From positions 10,576,917-10,640,916 of the forward strand of contig NC_033633.1 of assembly GCF_001540865.1 (NCBI RefSeq): DNA of 64,000 bases. Direction: 5' to 3'. Under the pieces are notes generated by a model, which worked only from the letters and a program-made list of their open reading frames with translations, ran no database searches and had not been told where the DNA came from. The position numbers and the translations under genes are program-made. This document shows, piece after piece, positions 45,952 through 58,095 of the stretch. Position 1 is the first letter of the stretch. Each line of letters opens with the position of its first letter. Source of the stretch: Ananas comosus (lineage: Eukaryota; Streptophyta; Magnoliopsida; Poales; Bromeliaceae).

Positions 45952-46290
45952 CAAAGGCAGTGTATAGCAACACCTTTAAATATCGGTATAGGTCAAAAAA
46001 AAGTGTTACTGATTAAATTACCGACACTTTTACAAGTGTTGTTATATATGGGGCAGCTATAGGTAGGGCCACTTTGATATTTGGCACCCACTCCTTCAGC
46101 GACCTATGGCAGAGGGATACGTGGCGATTGTAGCGCTCTACGATCTCTGCAAGATCCTCATGGCCGAACTTCAGCCGCCGGAATCCTATCTCGTCAACTA
46201 CGGCATCGGAGAAGGAGAAGAGGAGATGATGATCAATATTTTTTTTCTATTTATTTGTAATCAGACCGAGTGGGCTGGGTGTGGTTGGTA
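45952..46290 (+). mobile_element. CACTA/MITE-like end next to a coding-like fragment
   Basis: ttacaacaaaggcagtgtat and the pairing of acaccttta.. with ..aagtgttgt give an inverted tip. Then 46106-46235 translates to MAEGYVAIVALYDLCKILMA ELQPPESY, a GC-balanced coding-like stretch with no family match. Likely a captured gene piece. Confidence 0.35.
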
Positions 46291-46569
46291 GACATAGTAA
46301 ATTTTTTTGGTTTTTATTAGATTGGGCTTTATATTTAGATCTTAATAGATGTTTTAAAAAAAATTTGGCATAAATGGAACACTTATATAAAAGTATCATA
46401 AAAATGTGTTTCTTTAACCTAATTCGGTTGTAGCGAGAGAAAGGATAAATCTATAATTTCAATAGTTTGTAGGGACATATTAATAATTTTTTCTATATAT
46501 TACTATTAGTACCAATGCGATATCAATAACACAGCTAATTTTAATATTAATAAATAGATTCATTAACTA

Positions 46570-47222
46570 TTATTATTATTGACAGATCAAATTTAATCGG
46601 ACTAAAATCCGAACCGAAAGTAATTTTTTCTCTTTATTATATTTTAAAATATATTATATTAAAATTTAAAATTTTAAAACACAAGTGCAAATATTTGTAT
46701 ATATTATATTAAAATCAATCCCAGCTTAAATCGAACTCGAATTCGAATTCGGATTCGGGTCGAATAAAGACAAAATCCACATATAAATTCAAATCCATTG
46801 TATTTTTATTTTTTATACTAGTATGATACTATCCGAAATTATATCCGTATAATATTAAATAAATTCAGAATTCGGATTCTGATAAAATTTTGAATTATTC
46901 TTCCCCGTTAACAATCCCGTGTATTATTATTATGCAAGCGTAGGGAACCGGAGGCGGGAGGGTTCTCCGACCTCCCGCTCCATTTCTTTTTGGGGCAGAG
47001 CAAATTGAGGATGAATTATTTTTTATTTTATTTTTGGCCTCACTTACAAATCGGAATAGATTGAAAGAAGAAAAGAGTCTCCTGTCTCTCGCTTCATTTA
47101 TTTGACGGATCAAAACAGATTCGGAATGAATTATATTTTTCTATATTTTTTATTTCCACTTATCGCCCTATTCAGAATGGATCTGGTGGAAGCTCCACCA
47201 ATTCGAATCCATTTGCATCCCT
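46570..47222. mobile_element. hAT-like element with tttgcatcccta end
   Basis: Right end gaatccatttgcatccctac (reverse TAGGGATGCAAATGGATTC) equals the left end of the element at 16604. Interior rich in gaattcgaattcggattcgg. Left end not sharp. Confidence 0.45.
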
Positions 47223-47464
47223 ACAGGAGTGTGGCAAAATTCTATATTTATTTATGAAAAAACTTTAAATATCACCCCTATAGTTTCACACTTTTCCACT
47301 TTAGTACTCTGTGATTTACATACAATCTAAATATCTCAAAATACGCATATATTTTAAATTTTTATAATAATTGAAAAAAATTATATTAATTTTTTTAAAA
47401 AATTTTACTTTTCAAAATTAATAGAAAAAGAATTAAAAATAAAATTTAAAAAATATTAAAAAAA

Positions 47465-48060
47465 GGGGTGGGCCCCACCTGCCTGGGCCCACGCCCTCTC
47501 TCCTTCCCGCTTCCCACTTCCGGCTCGCCCTCCACCCCCCGCATGCCCGCTCCCCGCACGCGCGCGCCACGCCGCGCCCCGCCCGCCCGCCTGCCCGCGC
47601 CGCGCGCTCGCACTCGCCCTCGCCCGCGCCTCCGCGCTCGCGGCCATCTGTTCCAAAACTGAGGATTCATATATACTATATACTATATACAAGAAAAGCG
47701 GTTGTACTTATCTTTCACACCCTAGGGACACGTGGCGCGATTTTGTTGGATGGATCCAGCGATACCCGGTGTACGAATAGCACAGCTACAGATCAATTTT
47801 AGTACGGACACTACCGAACGTAAACGCACGTAAAACCGCGCACCCAAAGTAAACCTGCACACGTGGACCTCTTGTTTGAACTCTCCACGTGCTGGTCACA
47901 TTTTCGGGTCCGATTCTGCGGTGCGAGGAATCTCGGGGAGCGCGCCGAGGAGGAGGGGAAAGCATCCGCGGGAGCGTATCTGGCGGGAAACTCGGGGTGC
48001 GGGTCCACCTATCAGTGGGGCCCACAAGAATTTATTTCTTGAACCGCGTGTACCATGAAC
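47465..48060. other. GC-rich, promoter-like block without an attached gene
   Basis: Very GC-rich 47465-47650, then a tract with gtgggcccca-type (GGGCCCAC) and cacgtg G-box-like motifs (47838-48025). On the minus strand MAASAEARARASASARR opens a frame at 47646 like a GC-rich plant first exon, but no downstream exon is visible. An orphan 5' end of a moved or lost gene would fit. Confidence 0.35.
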
Positions 48061-48074
48061 GCGCCTCAGATTCG

Positions 48075-48488
48075 CGAGCCCGCTCGTGTTTGGCTCTGAA
48101 TGAGTTCGAGATCGACCGATCGTTTATATATTAAACGAGCCAAATACGAGATAAAGTTTTTCAACTTAAAATCTTAACGCTAGCTCATGTTGGGCTCTAT
48201 ATGGCTCGAAAATAAATATATATTACAAGTTTACACTATTTGAATTTTTAGGCCAACCTAAATGTAAAAAAAAATTTATTTTTTGTGAATTTTAATTATT
48301 AGATTAACATTCTAATTTCTTTTTTTTTTTTCAAATTTTCACTCAGTAATAAAATTGACAATCTAATTTGTTTTTCGCAAGCGAGGTTATATTCGGCTCG
48401 TTAATAAATAAGCTGAACAAGAACTAAATTTTTCAGCTTAGTATTTTAATGAGTCCGCTCATGTTTGGCTCGTTGATAGCTCTACACC
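48075..48488. mobile_element. hAT-like MITE (GAGCTCG family)
   Basis: gagcccgctcgtgtttggct ... gtttggctcgttgatagctc; the interior matches 39918-40353. Confidence 0.5.
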
Positions 48489-48879
48489 ATACAGACTCAA
48501 AATTAGTATTTGGTATGAATTATTTATATCTAGTATCATAATAACAAATATTAATTAAATAATATTTTATATAACTCAATGATGTCATGCTATATATATA
48601 ATCAGTTCCAGATCACCTAACAAAGAGATCGTGTACTATATATATGATTAAGTCTGCGATACTCAATAGTCCCGCTGGAATGTGTGTGATCGAATCAGAC
48701 TAGGAGCCTATTTAATCGAGTCGGCAGTTTAAACCTAACAAGTTATTAATATTAATTAATAGATAATTAAAGAACCTAACCATGGAATGTTTACACTATT
48801 TTAATTATTTAATCGAGTCACCAGGGATATGTGTGAAATTACACTTTTATTTAAATTATTATTATAAATTGTGAGGTCC

Positions 48880-49072
48880 GGTGCATGAAGTGTACGGATG
48901 GACCGGGTGCAGGGGTGAAATTTATGCGGGAACTACGCCCACTCCAGGTACGCCCGTCCTTAGATAGGTACGGGCGCATGCGGACGCCACGTTGGGTGGG
49001 GCCCGCACCACCACAAGAGAGAAAAAGCGGTACGGAATGACCTCACAAAAAAAAAAAAAACGACACAGCACT

Positions 49073-49104
<32 letters not shown>
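48880..49104. other. Unassigned GC-rich patch followed by (TTTA)n
   Basis: 48895-49030 has ggaccgggtgcagg and ggtggggcccgcacc. Then poly-A and a TTTA repeat (49071-49104). No gene seen. Confidence 0.4.
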
Positions 49105-49106
<2 letters not shown>

Positions 49107-49259
49107 AAATTAATATTTAACATTTATTTATTAATTTAGGAGGTGTGGATTTGAGAAGTTTCCTCCTTTTCTCTTTAACCCCCAACTTCTATTTATTTAC
49201 ACCACACAGTCCTTTGACCTCTGCATAAATTTCTGTACAAAAAGTTATTAAGAAGGTAA

Positions 49260-49455
49260 ACAAACATTTTATTTAAAATTACTCTCTCCAACTGCTGTAG
49301 TTGGAGCTGCAACTAATTTGGGCGCAGTTTTAGCTACTGCAATTGAGTCTCCTTGTGCAGTTTCAATTGCAGCAGTTGAATCAAATACATCGAACTAAAC
49401 ATGAGATTTGAATCTACATGCAGTTGCAATTACGCACAACCAAGCAGCCCCTTAC
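49260..49455. mobile_element. MITE fragment related to 34027-34515
   Basis: Shares tgtagttggagctgcaact and gcagttgcaattacgcacaa / ccaagcagccccttac. Confidence 0.45.
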
Positions 49456-49496
49456 TTTCTCTGACAGTTTAAGTTAGTACTAGAGAGAGAGTAGGT

Positions 49497-49985
49497 CTTG
49501 CGTAATATTAGGAGCACGGAGATCTCCGTGCTTCTAATCATTTTTTACGATAATGGAGTTTTCGAATCGACGATCAGTTCCGTTAGACTTGATCTAGCGT
49601 ATTTGAAGTATATAGAAAATAATTCTTGTAATTTTTTTATATTATTTACCTAGCAATAGAAAGGGTTCAAAATCAATAATTTTTAATGATTGATATGTAT
49701 TGTTAATTTGCAAGTTTAACAGTATAGAAATATTCAAATCGGATGAAATTTCGACATAAATTTTTTTATACAATCTACTACAAGATTATTATCTGTGATC
49801 GAAAATTTTAATGCTATATCACCACTTTTTGTGAGATTTTTATTTTCAGCTATTGATTTTGAACTCTTTCAATCGCTAGGTAAATAATATCGAAAAATTA
49901 CAAAATTTATTTTTTAGCTAATTCTAATACGTTAAATCAAGTCTTACGGAGCCGATCGTCGATTCGGTCACACAAGACCACTCTT
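49497..49985. mobile_element. Foldback element with perfect 20-bp tip palindrome
   Basis: Palindrome 49513-49532, extendable to 49508-49537 with one mismatched pair. Core taatggagttttcgaatcga; the inverse core ends gccgatcgtcgattcgg. The right tip is truncated. Confidence 0.65.
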
Positions 49986-51060
49986 AGAGATCAAAATATC
50001 TTACATTATTTAACGTAATACAAAGCTGAGGTTCTTAGTTTGAGTCTCGTCGGACTCCTAGTTTTGGAAAGAAAAACTTCAGTGGGGAGCTCTCCAGCAA
50101 AGCCTCGTTGAGGAGCTCTCGATTCGCTTGTATCTGCCGGCTTTGCCTCTATCTCTTGGGATTTAAAATTTTTTTTTTTTTGGAGATTTTAATATTAAAA
50201 AAATATTCAACCAAATCTTGGATATAGTTAAATTTCTCCAATAAATTCATTTAATTTCACATGAGGGTTAAACTACTAGTAGTAGTATCCTCATCAAAAC
50301 ATTAAAAAAGAAAAAAAAAAAAAGAAAGAAAAGAAATGGTCAAACTCCCCAATTTTTTAGCAAAAATAAACGTGCGTGGAATTCAAATACCTACGTCCCA
50401 AGTAACACACGCTGAGACAAAACCTTATACATAAATTTTTCGTAAATTCCATGTGTTTTGAAAATATATATATGAAAAAATGAAGGGTATTTTGCAAGAT
50501 GGTCCCTATACTCTCTTTTAATTCAAGTACTATAGTTTCTAAAGTATACATATATATATATAACTATCAATTTTTGACTGTAACAGATTTAAAACGATAC
50601 ATAGTTTAGACAACTTCTATACAATTTTACCTAAAATTCAAAAATAAAAAAAATTAACTTATTATAATTACAAAAATTATTTATAACAACAGTAGTTTTT
50701 ACTGCATGTGACTAAACAAAATATATATAATTATAACTGCTATATTTTTAATTATATATAATTATATATATAACTAATCGTCCCTTATTATACTATGTGG
50801 CAGAAGTTGAGCTTTTTTAAGTTCAGTGACAAAAATATTGAAACAAAATGAATATATAGGCACTAAATAGCAATATTAGGGTAATACAGGGACTACTTTT
50901 ATATTTTTTTTTCCCCTAATTTAGAATGAGAACAAATTAAAAATAATAATTAAGGTGCAAAAATTAAAAAAAGAATTTGGATGCTAATATAGGATGCTAA
51001 ATTTTCATTACTATATCTAATTCAGAATTTGGATCAATAATTTATATTACGGTATCTCAT
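49986..51060. other. Intergenic, mostly unassigned
   Basis: 50025-50160 (gaggttcttagtttgagtct ... gctttgcctctatctcttgg) has a weak tRNA B-box-like ttgagtctc and may be SINE-derived. The rest is AT-rich with (TA)n near 50466 and 50545. Confidence 0.35.
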
Positions 51061-51062
51061 GA

Positions 51063-51610
51063 GAGGAGTCCGTCTACTGTACTTTCGAAAGTACTGGGAC
51101 CTACGTGCTTGTAAGTTATTTTCGATGATAGGACATCTGATTCGACGGTCAGTTCCGTTAAGTATAATCTACCCTATTGGAACTATCTAGAAACCAAATT
51201 TTATAATTTTTGGACATCATTTACTAAGTGATCAAAAGGTCCCAAAAATGACTATTTTAACGGCCGATGCGGCACGTTTTTAAGTTCAACAGTGTATCCA
51301 AATTACATGAAAATTTAAAAGAAAATTCTACTTAACGTCAATAGCAAGATCAATACTTCCGATTTGAAGTTTGAGTTTTTTATCATTATTTTTTATGAGA
51401 TTTTTATTTTCAGCCGTTCATTTTGAGGCTACTTGTTCACTAGGCAAATGAAGTCAAAAAATTATGAAATTTGGTTTCTAAATAATTCCAATAGCGTAGA
51501 TCATGTCTAACGGAACCAATCGCCGAATCAGACGTCCCATCATCGAAAACAACTTAGAAGTACGGAGGGCCCCGTACTTTCGAAAGCATAGGAGACTAGC
51601 TCCTCATGAG
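51063..51610. mobile_element. Foldback element 1 kb upstream of the F-box gene
   Basis: Tips gaggagtccgtctactgtac and agcataggagactagctcct. Left-tip palindrome actttcgaaagt (51081-51092); right stem 51558-51565 with 51572-51579. Inverted arms contain gttattttcgatgatagg and its inverse. Confidence 0.7.
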
Positions 51611-52315
51611 AGTTGTGATTTCTGGCTCGTCTACAATCCAATTTAACTGAATAAATTTTAACTTACTGTTAATATAAAAGTAATATGACATCTTAATTAT
51701 TTATGTATAATCAATCAAAATATTACTGCGTTACTTCCACATTAGTGATATAACGATATTTAGTCAACTAAAACGGGATGCAGAACTTGATTGCAATAAT
51801 TCTAAAAATTTAAACTAAAATTTAAAACAAAATAAAATTTAAGGACGGAAATTTTAGTTTGAGAGCCAAATTTGTAATTTACCCTAACTTTTACATAAGG
51901 TCAAAATACTAAAAATTCACATATAAATACTTTTTTTTTCCGACTTTTAAAAAAAATTATATCACGGTTGCGTCACTATTTCGTCTATTTTTTTGTAATT
52001 TATACCGAAAAGAATTTTTAATTTTTTTTTTTTTACAAAATAAGCAAAGTCAATTCAGTCATTTTCGCGTAACTCTTATTAAAGATAATTTCAAAATTTT
52101 TGCAAATTAAAAAAAATAAAAAAATAAAAATTTATATAATATATATTTTTTGTATTTTAATTTTTTTACGTAAATTTTAGCTAATTTTCAACGTATAACG
52201 AGAGTTAGTTACGGACAAAGGACGAACGGAAAAGTTTGAATAATGTCAAGGGCAATTTAGTAATTTCGCGTGCTCAGCACTCACCCAGTGGAGGCGGTAA
52301 CCTGACCGGAATCTT

Positions 52316-52329
52316 CTCTCTCTCTCCTA

Positions 52330-52370
<41 letters not shown>
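52316..52370. repeat. (CT)n tract in the F-box gene 5' leader
   Basis: CT-rich run typical of plant 5' UTRs/GAGA-type promoter tracts, 310 bp before the ATG. A second CT run lies in intron 6 (55378-55412). Confidence 0.7.
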
Positions 52371-52679
52371 AGTCTCGTTTCCCCTGCTCTGGCCCGGGGC
52401 GTTTCACGAGATCCGAGAGAGGAGGAAAATAGCGGCGGAGGTGGCGAGGGGAAACGCGAGCATGCATTCGCGTCGGGAAACGCGCTTTCGTCGCCGCCGC
52501 CGCACACCAGCGATTCTCGTTTCCCCGCTCCTCCAACCCTCCGTCCCCGTCCCCTCCTTCCTCTTCATCCCCACCTAATCCTCTCTCTCTCTCGAGCGAG
52601 CGAGCGAGCGAGCGATCGCGATCGCGATCTCCCGAACCCTAACCCTAGCGGTGAGAAGGTAACCGTCGTTGTCGTCCCG

Positions 52680-55375
52680 ATGAGCGGCGACGAGGAGGAG
52701 GAGTGGGGGCGGCGGCGGCGGCGGATCGCCGGAGATCCGGTGACGGCGGCGCTGTCGGCGGACCTCCTGGCGCTGATCCTCGACCGCGTGGCGGCGGCGC
52801 GCGACCGGAAGGCGTGGCGGCTGGTGAGCCGCGGGTTCCTCCGCGCCGAGGCGCTCCACCGGCGCGCGCTCCGGCCGCTCCGCCGCGACGCGCTCCCCCG
52901 CCTCCTCCGCCGCTTCCCCGCGCTCGAGCTCCTCGACCTCTCCGCGTGCCCGGCCCTCGACGACGCCTCCCTCGCCGCCGCCGCGCTCGGAGGGGCGGGG
53001 AGGCGGCTCCGATCCGTGTGCCTGGCGCGCGCCAGCGGGGTCGGGTGGCGGGGGCTGGAGGCCGCCGCCGTCGCCGATGCCGCCGGGCTCCGGGAGCTGC
53101 TCCTCGACAAATGCCTCGGCGTCACCGACGTCGGCCTCGCCAAGGTCGCCGTCGGCTGCCCCGCCCTCGACCGCCTCTCCGTCAAGTGGTGCCTCGAGAT
53201 CTCCGACATCGGCATCGACCTCCTCGCCAAGAAGTGCCCCGATCTCCGCTCCCTCGACATCTCCTACATCAAGGTCCCTCTCCTCGATTCGAATTCCCCA
53301 TCTTTGTTTTACTAGTTGCGAATCTAATCTACACTGTAAAAATTGATTGGCGAGCTAGTTAAAGAATCTATACACTTGTTATGGTAACTTTTTGATCTGT
53401 TTTGTTCTGTGGAAATTGATATGGAACTGGGATTAGTGGGTTAGTGACAGGATTTGGAGAATTTGGGAAGGATCTTAGATGTTGGCATTGTTCTTCTCTT
53501 CTTTTTTTTTTTTTTCAGGTAACCAACGAATCCCTTCGATCGATCTCCTCTCTCAGGAAGCTGGAGGATTTGGCAATGGTCGGATGCTATTTTATCGACG
53601 ACGACGGTATGCGAATTCTCAGCAGGGGTTGTAACTCATTCCAGGTAAATTTTATTCGCTTTATGTTCTATAATAAGATAATTTGACTTATAATACAAGA
53701 GCCAAATGGATCACAATAGTTTTACTTGATTTGCTGCGTTTAGGAACAACATTTTATTATCTGAGAATCTGCAAATGTCTGTGGTGTTGACGACGAGTAA
53801 ATTTACTTCTCATTTAGAAGGGGAAAAAAAATTAAAATTTGAGATTGTCTCGTTCGGAGTTTTGGTTGACGTTGTGGAGAACAATCTTTCAATTCATCGA
53901 TTTATTTTCTTCGTTTGCAGAGCATCGATGTTTCACGTTGTGAGAATGTGAGTTCAGGCGGTTTAGCTTCGCTGCTCGAAGGACACCATCTTCTCCGAAG
54001 CATCAATGCTAGGGACTGTGTTTCCGTGAGTCATCATTTTTATTTTCTCCCATTTTCCCACACCCTGCCTTTTTCTTTTTTTTTTCCTTGCGTTTGTTCT
54101 TTATTGTTATTGATAGTTCTTTTGATTCGCATTCCGTAGGAGCTAACATCATGCTTCCTTTCCAAGCTAAGCGTTATTAGTAACACATTGAATATACTGA
54201 AACTCGACGGGTTCCAACTATCAGTTTCCGCCCTGAAAATCATCGGTATGAGTTGCAAAAACCTCGTAGAAATTGGGCTGGGTAAATGTAAGGGCGTGAC
54301 CGATGAAGGCATCTCTGAGCTCGTAGCAAACTGTGCCGAATTGAGAACAATTAATCTTGTGTGTTGTCATCTGCTCACGGACGATGCCCTATTTTCTATC
54401 GCCAATAACTGCAAGAAGGTCGAATGTCTCGGATTGGAGTCCTGCTCTTTAATAACTGAAAAAGGCCTGGACCAGCTTACGATTTGTTGTTCCAGTGTGA
54501 AAGAACTGGACCTCACTGATTGTAATGTCAATGATGCAGGTAGGCCGGTTATCTTGTAGATTGTTACTGCTCTTCGCGATTGGGTTTTGGTAATTGCTTG
54601 AGAGTTTCTTTTCTTCTTATAGGATTGAAGTGCATGTCTAGATGTTCCGAGCTCACAGCACTGAAATTAGGGCTTTGTGCAAGCATTTCTGATGAGGGCC
54701 TCGCTTATATTGGATCCAACTGCGAAAAGCTCCAAGAACTTGATCTCTATCGGTAAGTTGATGGAATGCTCAATCTTTTACCCTCAATAAGGGCCTAGTC
54801 GGCCCGGCTGGGGCTCTTGCGAGAAATGTTGTTTAAGCAGAGCTCCTGACTAGAGCGAGATGCGAGCTTCAATCTACGACTTCTACTTTTGAAGTAGGAC
54901 CTAGAAGCCCATTTTGGCTTCCCTGCACTGCCGGATGCTCTAATAAATTTGTTTGTAAACGCCTGGCTTCTGCTTCTTGAGTGGAGAAGATGATCCTTTT
55001 AAGTATTGACTACGAGAATTAACAACAAAAGTAGCTTAATTTTGTTCATTATTGTCAATAGCTGCACTGCGGTTACGGATAATGGATTGGCCGCCATCGC
55101 CGCTGGCTGCAAGAGCCTAAAGAGATTAAACCTTTGTTACTGCACTCAGATCAGTGATACCGGGATGAAGCATCTTAGTTGCTTAGAGGAGCTAACTGAC
55201 CTCGAGCTAAGGGGTCTTGTTCGTGTCACGAGCTCAGGTATCACCTCCCTTGCAATGGGGTGCAAGAGCCTTGTGAAGTTGGAGTTGAAGCGATGCTATT
55301 CAGTTGACGATGCTGGTTTGTGGGCCCTCGCACGGTACTCAGAAAACCTTAGACAAGTAAGATACTCGTCCCATT

Positions 55376-55417
<42 letters not shown>

Positions 55418-56347
55418 TTTAGGGCCTCTTTGATCTTACTGGAGCGCCCATTGAATTATTGTTTGATTAGAGCTGTTTGAAGAAGCACTAACAGTTTTAT
55501 CGTTGAAATATTCTCACTAGTTTCCTACTGCTACAGAAGCAGAAATTTTAAGCTAGAACTTTTGGATTGGGGGCTTTGGTCCTGTTTGGCCCTGCTTTAG
55601 GGGCGTAGTGTTATTTGAGTAGTATCATTAGGAAAAGAAGCTATTCTAAGATCCCATAAATGACTTCTCTCTACTGCATAAGCAGATGCTCCAACTTGTT
55701 TTCTGCTTTGAGGCTCAGAACCTCGTTTTAGCTTCCCGTGACAGCAAAAATCCGTAATTTTGTGTTTGGCTGATGGAAGAATAAGGGCCAAATAGAGAAG
55801 TCTAGAGTATCTGCTGAGGTGGGTAGCTGGCACGAGATTTCTTGAGATCGAGAAGTAGAAACTCCTAAAGAATTAGTCAAATAGCAGTTCATCAAGCAGC
55901 ACTCCCTTACAAGCCAAACTGGCCTTTTAAAAATAAATGCCGGTCTTCTGCCATTGCAAAAGCATTTGACATTTCGTTTGCCAGATGCTTGGTTTTTGGG
56001 GTAGAGAAGCACTTAAGAAGCCCAGGTCGCAGGAACATCGAGGATTCCTATCCTGAATAATGCTTGCTTTCTTGTAGCTTACAATATCTTACTGCCCAGT
56101 AACCGGCCTGGGCCTGTGCAATTTGCTCGGGACTCTTCGGTGCCTCCAAGACGTGAAGCTGGTGCACCTCTCGTGGGTGTCAATCGAGGGGTTCGAGCTC
56201 GCGTTGCGCGCCTCTTGCGGCCGTCTGAAGAAGCTGAAGCTACTCAGCGGGCTTCAAGAAGTGCTCTCGCCGGAGCTCCTCCAGATGCTGCAGTCCCGCG
56301 GGTGCCGCATCCGGTGGGTCGACAAGCCTTTAGTCTTCAAGGGCTAG
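52680..56347 (+). CDS. F-box/LRR-repeat protein, FBL3 (RAE1)-like, 7 exons, 639 aa
   Basis: Substrate-recognition subunit of an SCF E3 ubiquitin ligase. Exons 52680-53273, 53519-53644, 53921-54025, 54140-54539, 54623-54752, 55062-55356, 56078-56347 (1920 nt); all borders GT-AG and phases consistent. The F-box lies at about residues 23-65 (LSADLLALILDRV ... WRLVSRGFLRAEALHRR). It is followed by some 16-18 cysteine-containing (AMN1-type) leucine-rich repeats such as CLGVTDVGLAKVAVGCPALD, ending RIRWVDKPLVFKG. Length and exon layout fit the Arabidopsis FBL3 group, whose member RAE1 controls turnover of the STOP1 factor for aluminium tolerance; orthology is inferred. Exon 1 is about 75% GC while later exons are AT-richer. 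The ATG is the first in frame, though the frame stays open upstream to 52236 with no ATG. Confidence 0.92.
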
Positions 56348-57596
56348 GGTCTTCATTCCTCCGCCACAACGTAGGTACGACTCGAACGCCGTGAACTCTG
56401 ACTGTGTGTGTAAAAATAGAGTATTTAGGAGTAAATTTGTGTGAGGGTGTTTAATTCTATTGTTTAGCTTTACTGATCCTAAGGGACCGGTTGATCTCAA
56501 ATGTTCGTTTGCCGTCGAGTTTGTGTACATTGTAGATTTAGGCCCTCAAATATTTAGCATATTTAAGAATCTACACAATCTTATTCTCTCTTTGCCGTGC
56601 GTTGTTTGTTTAAAACATCAATAGCTGCTTTAGTGATTTTAAAGATCCAACGTAGTCGAAACTCGAAACTGCGTTGGTTGTGCAAAGGTCTAGAGCTTTT
56701 AGATCAGGCGTAAAGCTGAAATGAGCTTCTGAATCTTAACTGCGACTTCTAAGTTCAGCGTAGAGGTGTGGATGGATTCTAATGACGAATAAATTGGCGA
56801 TGTTTTGGTACATTTCTTGCATCCTTGCCGTTCATTCGGTCCGTAATGGCCATCATAATGTTGTTGTTACTCCGGTGACCTAACGGAGCGCGAAATTGTA
56901 CCGAAGCATTAATGTGAATAATATGTCACATGTCCTCATATTTCTAGGTAAAATTTATGATGGTCCCTCTGCTATTACAACAGTGCAATTTGTAGATATT
57001 GTACCATAGTCCTTTTTTGCACCCATTTATTTCAATTTAGTTTGAATAAAACTTCAAAATTTATTTTGTAGTTCAAAAACTAAAAACAGTTTTAACTGTT
57101 TGGTAAGTTCAAGTTTAGAAACCAATATATTTAAACAAATAAAAAGAAAACTACAAACCAAATTACAATAATACAATATCCCTTAAAATGTCAAATAAAA
57201 ACCACAGAATTTTGAATTTTTGATAATGGACTCTATTGCAAAAAACAAAATAAAATAAAATAGAGGATAAAATATAGAATAAATATCCCTTTTTTTCACT
57301 TTCTATATCTGACTTTTAAAATCCTACATTTTTACCTTCCTAAAATTTTAAAAATATGTTTTTTAAAAATTACGACATTAATAAAAAGAACGAATAACCA
57401 AATTATTCTTACAAAATGTATAAAAAAATATTTTTTAATATATTTTTGTCATTTTAAATAATATTTTTAGTATAAATTATAAGAAATGGACGGAATAGTG
57501 ACGGAATCCTGACGGATGGAGACTAAATGCGTCAACTTGAAATTTTGAATAGTTAAAATATAATTTTTTGAAAGTAAAAAAAAATGATTAAAAAAA
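56348..57596. other. F-box gene 3' region and intergenic
   Basis: Likely 3' UTR for the first few hundred bases (56348-56600). Beyond that AT-rich unassigned DNA. No further exon seen. Confidence 0.45.
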
Positions 57597-58095
57597 TACA
57601 GGTTAATTTTCCTACAGGTCTCTACAAATATAGTAAATTGTAAATAAATCTCTACAAAGTTCAACTTTCATATGTTGTCTCTATAAAAGTCATAATATTT
57701 TGGAGGAATTTTCGTTTTGCCGGAATATTTCTGCAATTCGCTATGTTTGTAAGGACGTGTATGCAAATAACTCTATTTTCAAATATGTCCCACTGGTTTA
57801 TTACCGTTAAAATACTATTTATTTTATAAGTGAAATGACATTTTTGCCATCACAAATGTCCCACCAAAAATCCCAACAATAAGAGAGGGTAAAAAAGTCA
57901 ATTTACCTCATTAACTAACTGGGGTTAAGTATTTAATCCATGGTTAACTAAATTTTTTTAATCGATTCCAACAGCAGCGACATATTTGAAAAAATTAGAA
58001 TTTTTACTGTAATTATATATAAAGGTTGATTTTTTTAAGAATATATATTTATAATTCACTATAATTTTATAGGTACCAGTACGCAATTAACCCAA
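57597..58095. mobile_element. Long-TIR MITE, larger rearranged copy
   Basis: Left end gttaattttcctacaggtct ctacaaatatag and right end attttataggtaccagtacg caattaaccc, as at 9014-9400. An extra inverted terminal piece at 57715-57775 suggests one copy inserted inside another. Confidence 0.5.

Noticed and set aside
50025..50160. Possible tRNA gene
   Set aside because: Only a weak B-box-like segment; no cloverleaf could be drawn.
52703..53362. 219-codon alternative frame over F-box exon 1
   Set aside because: Arg/Pro-rich shadow of the GC-rich exon and runs past the splice donor.
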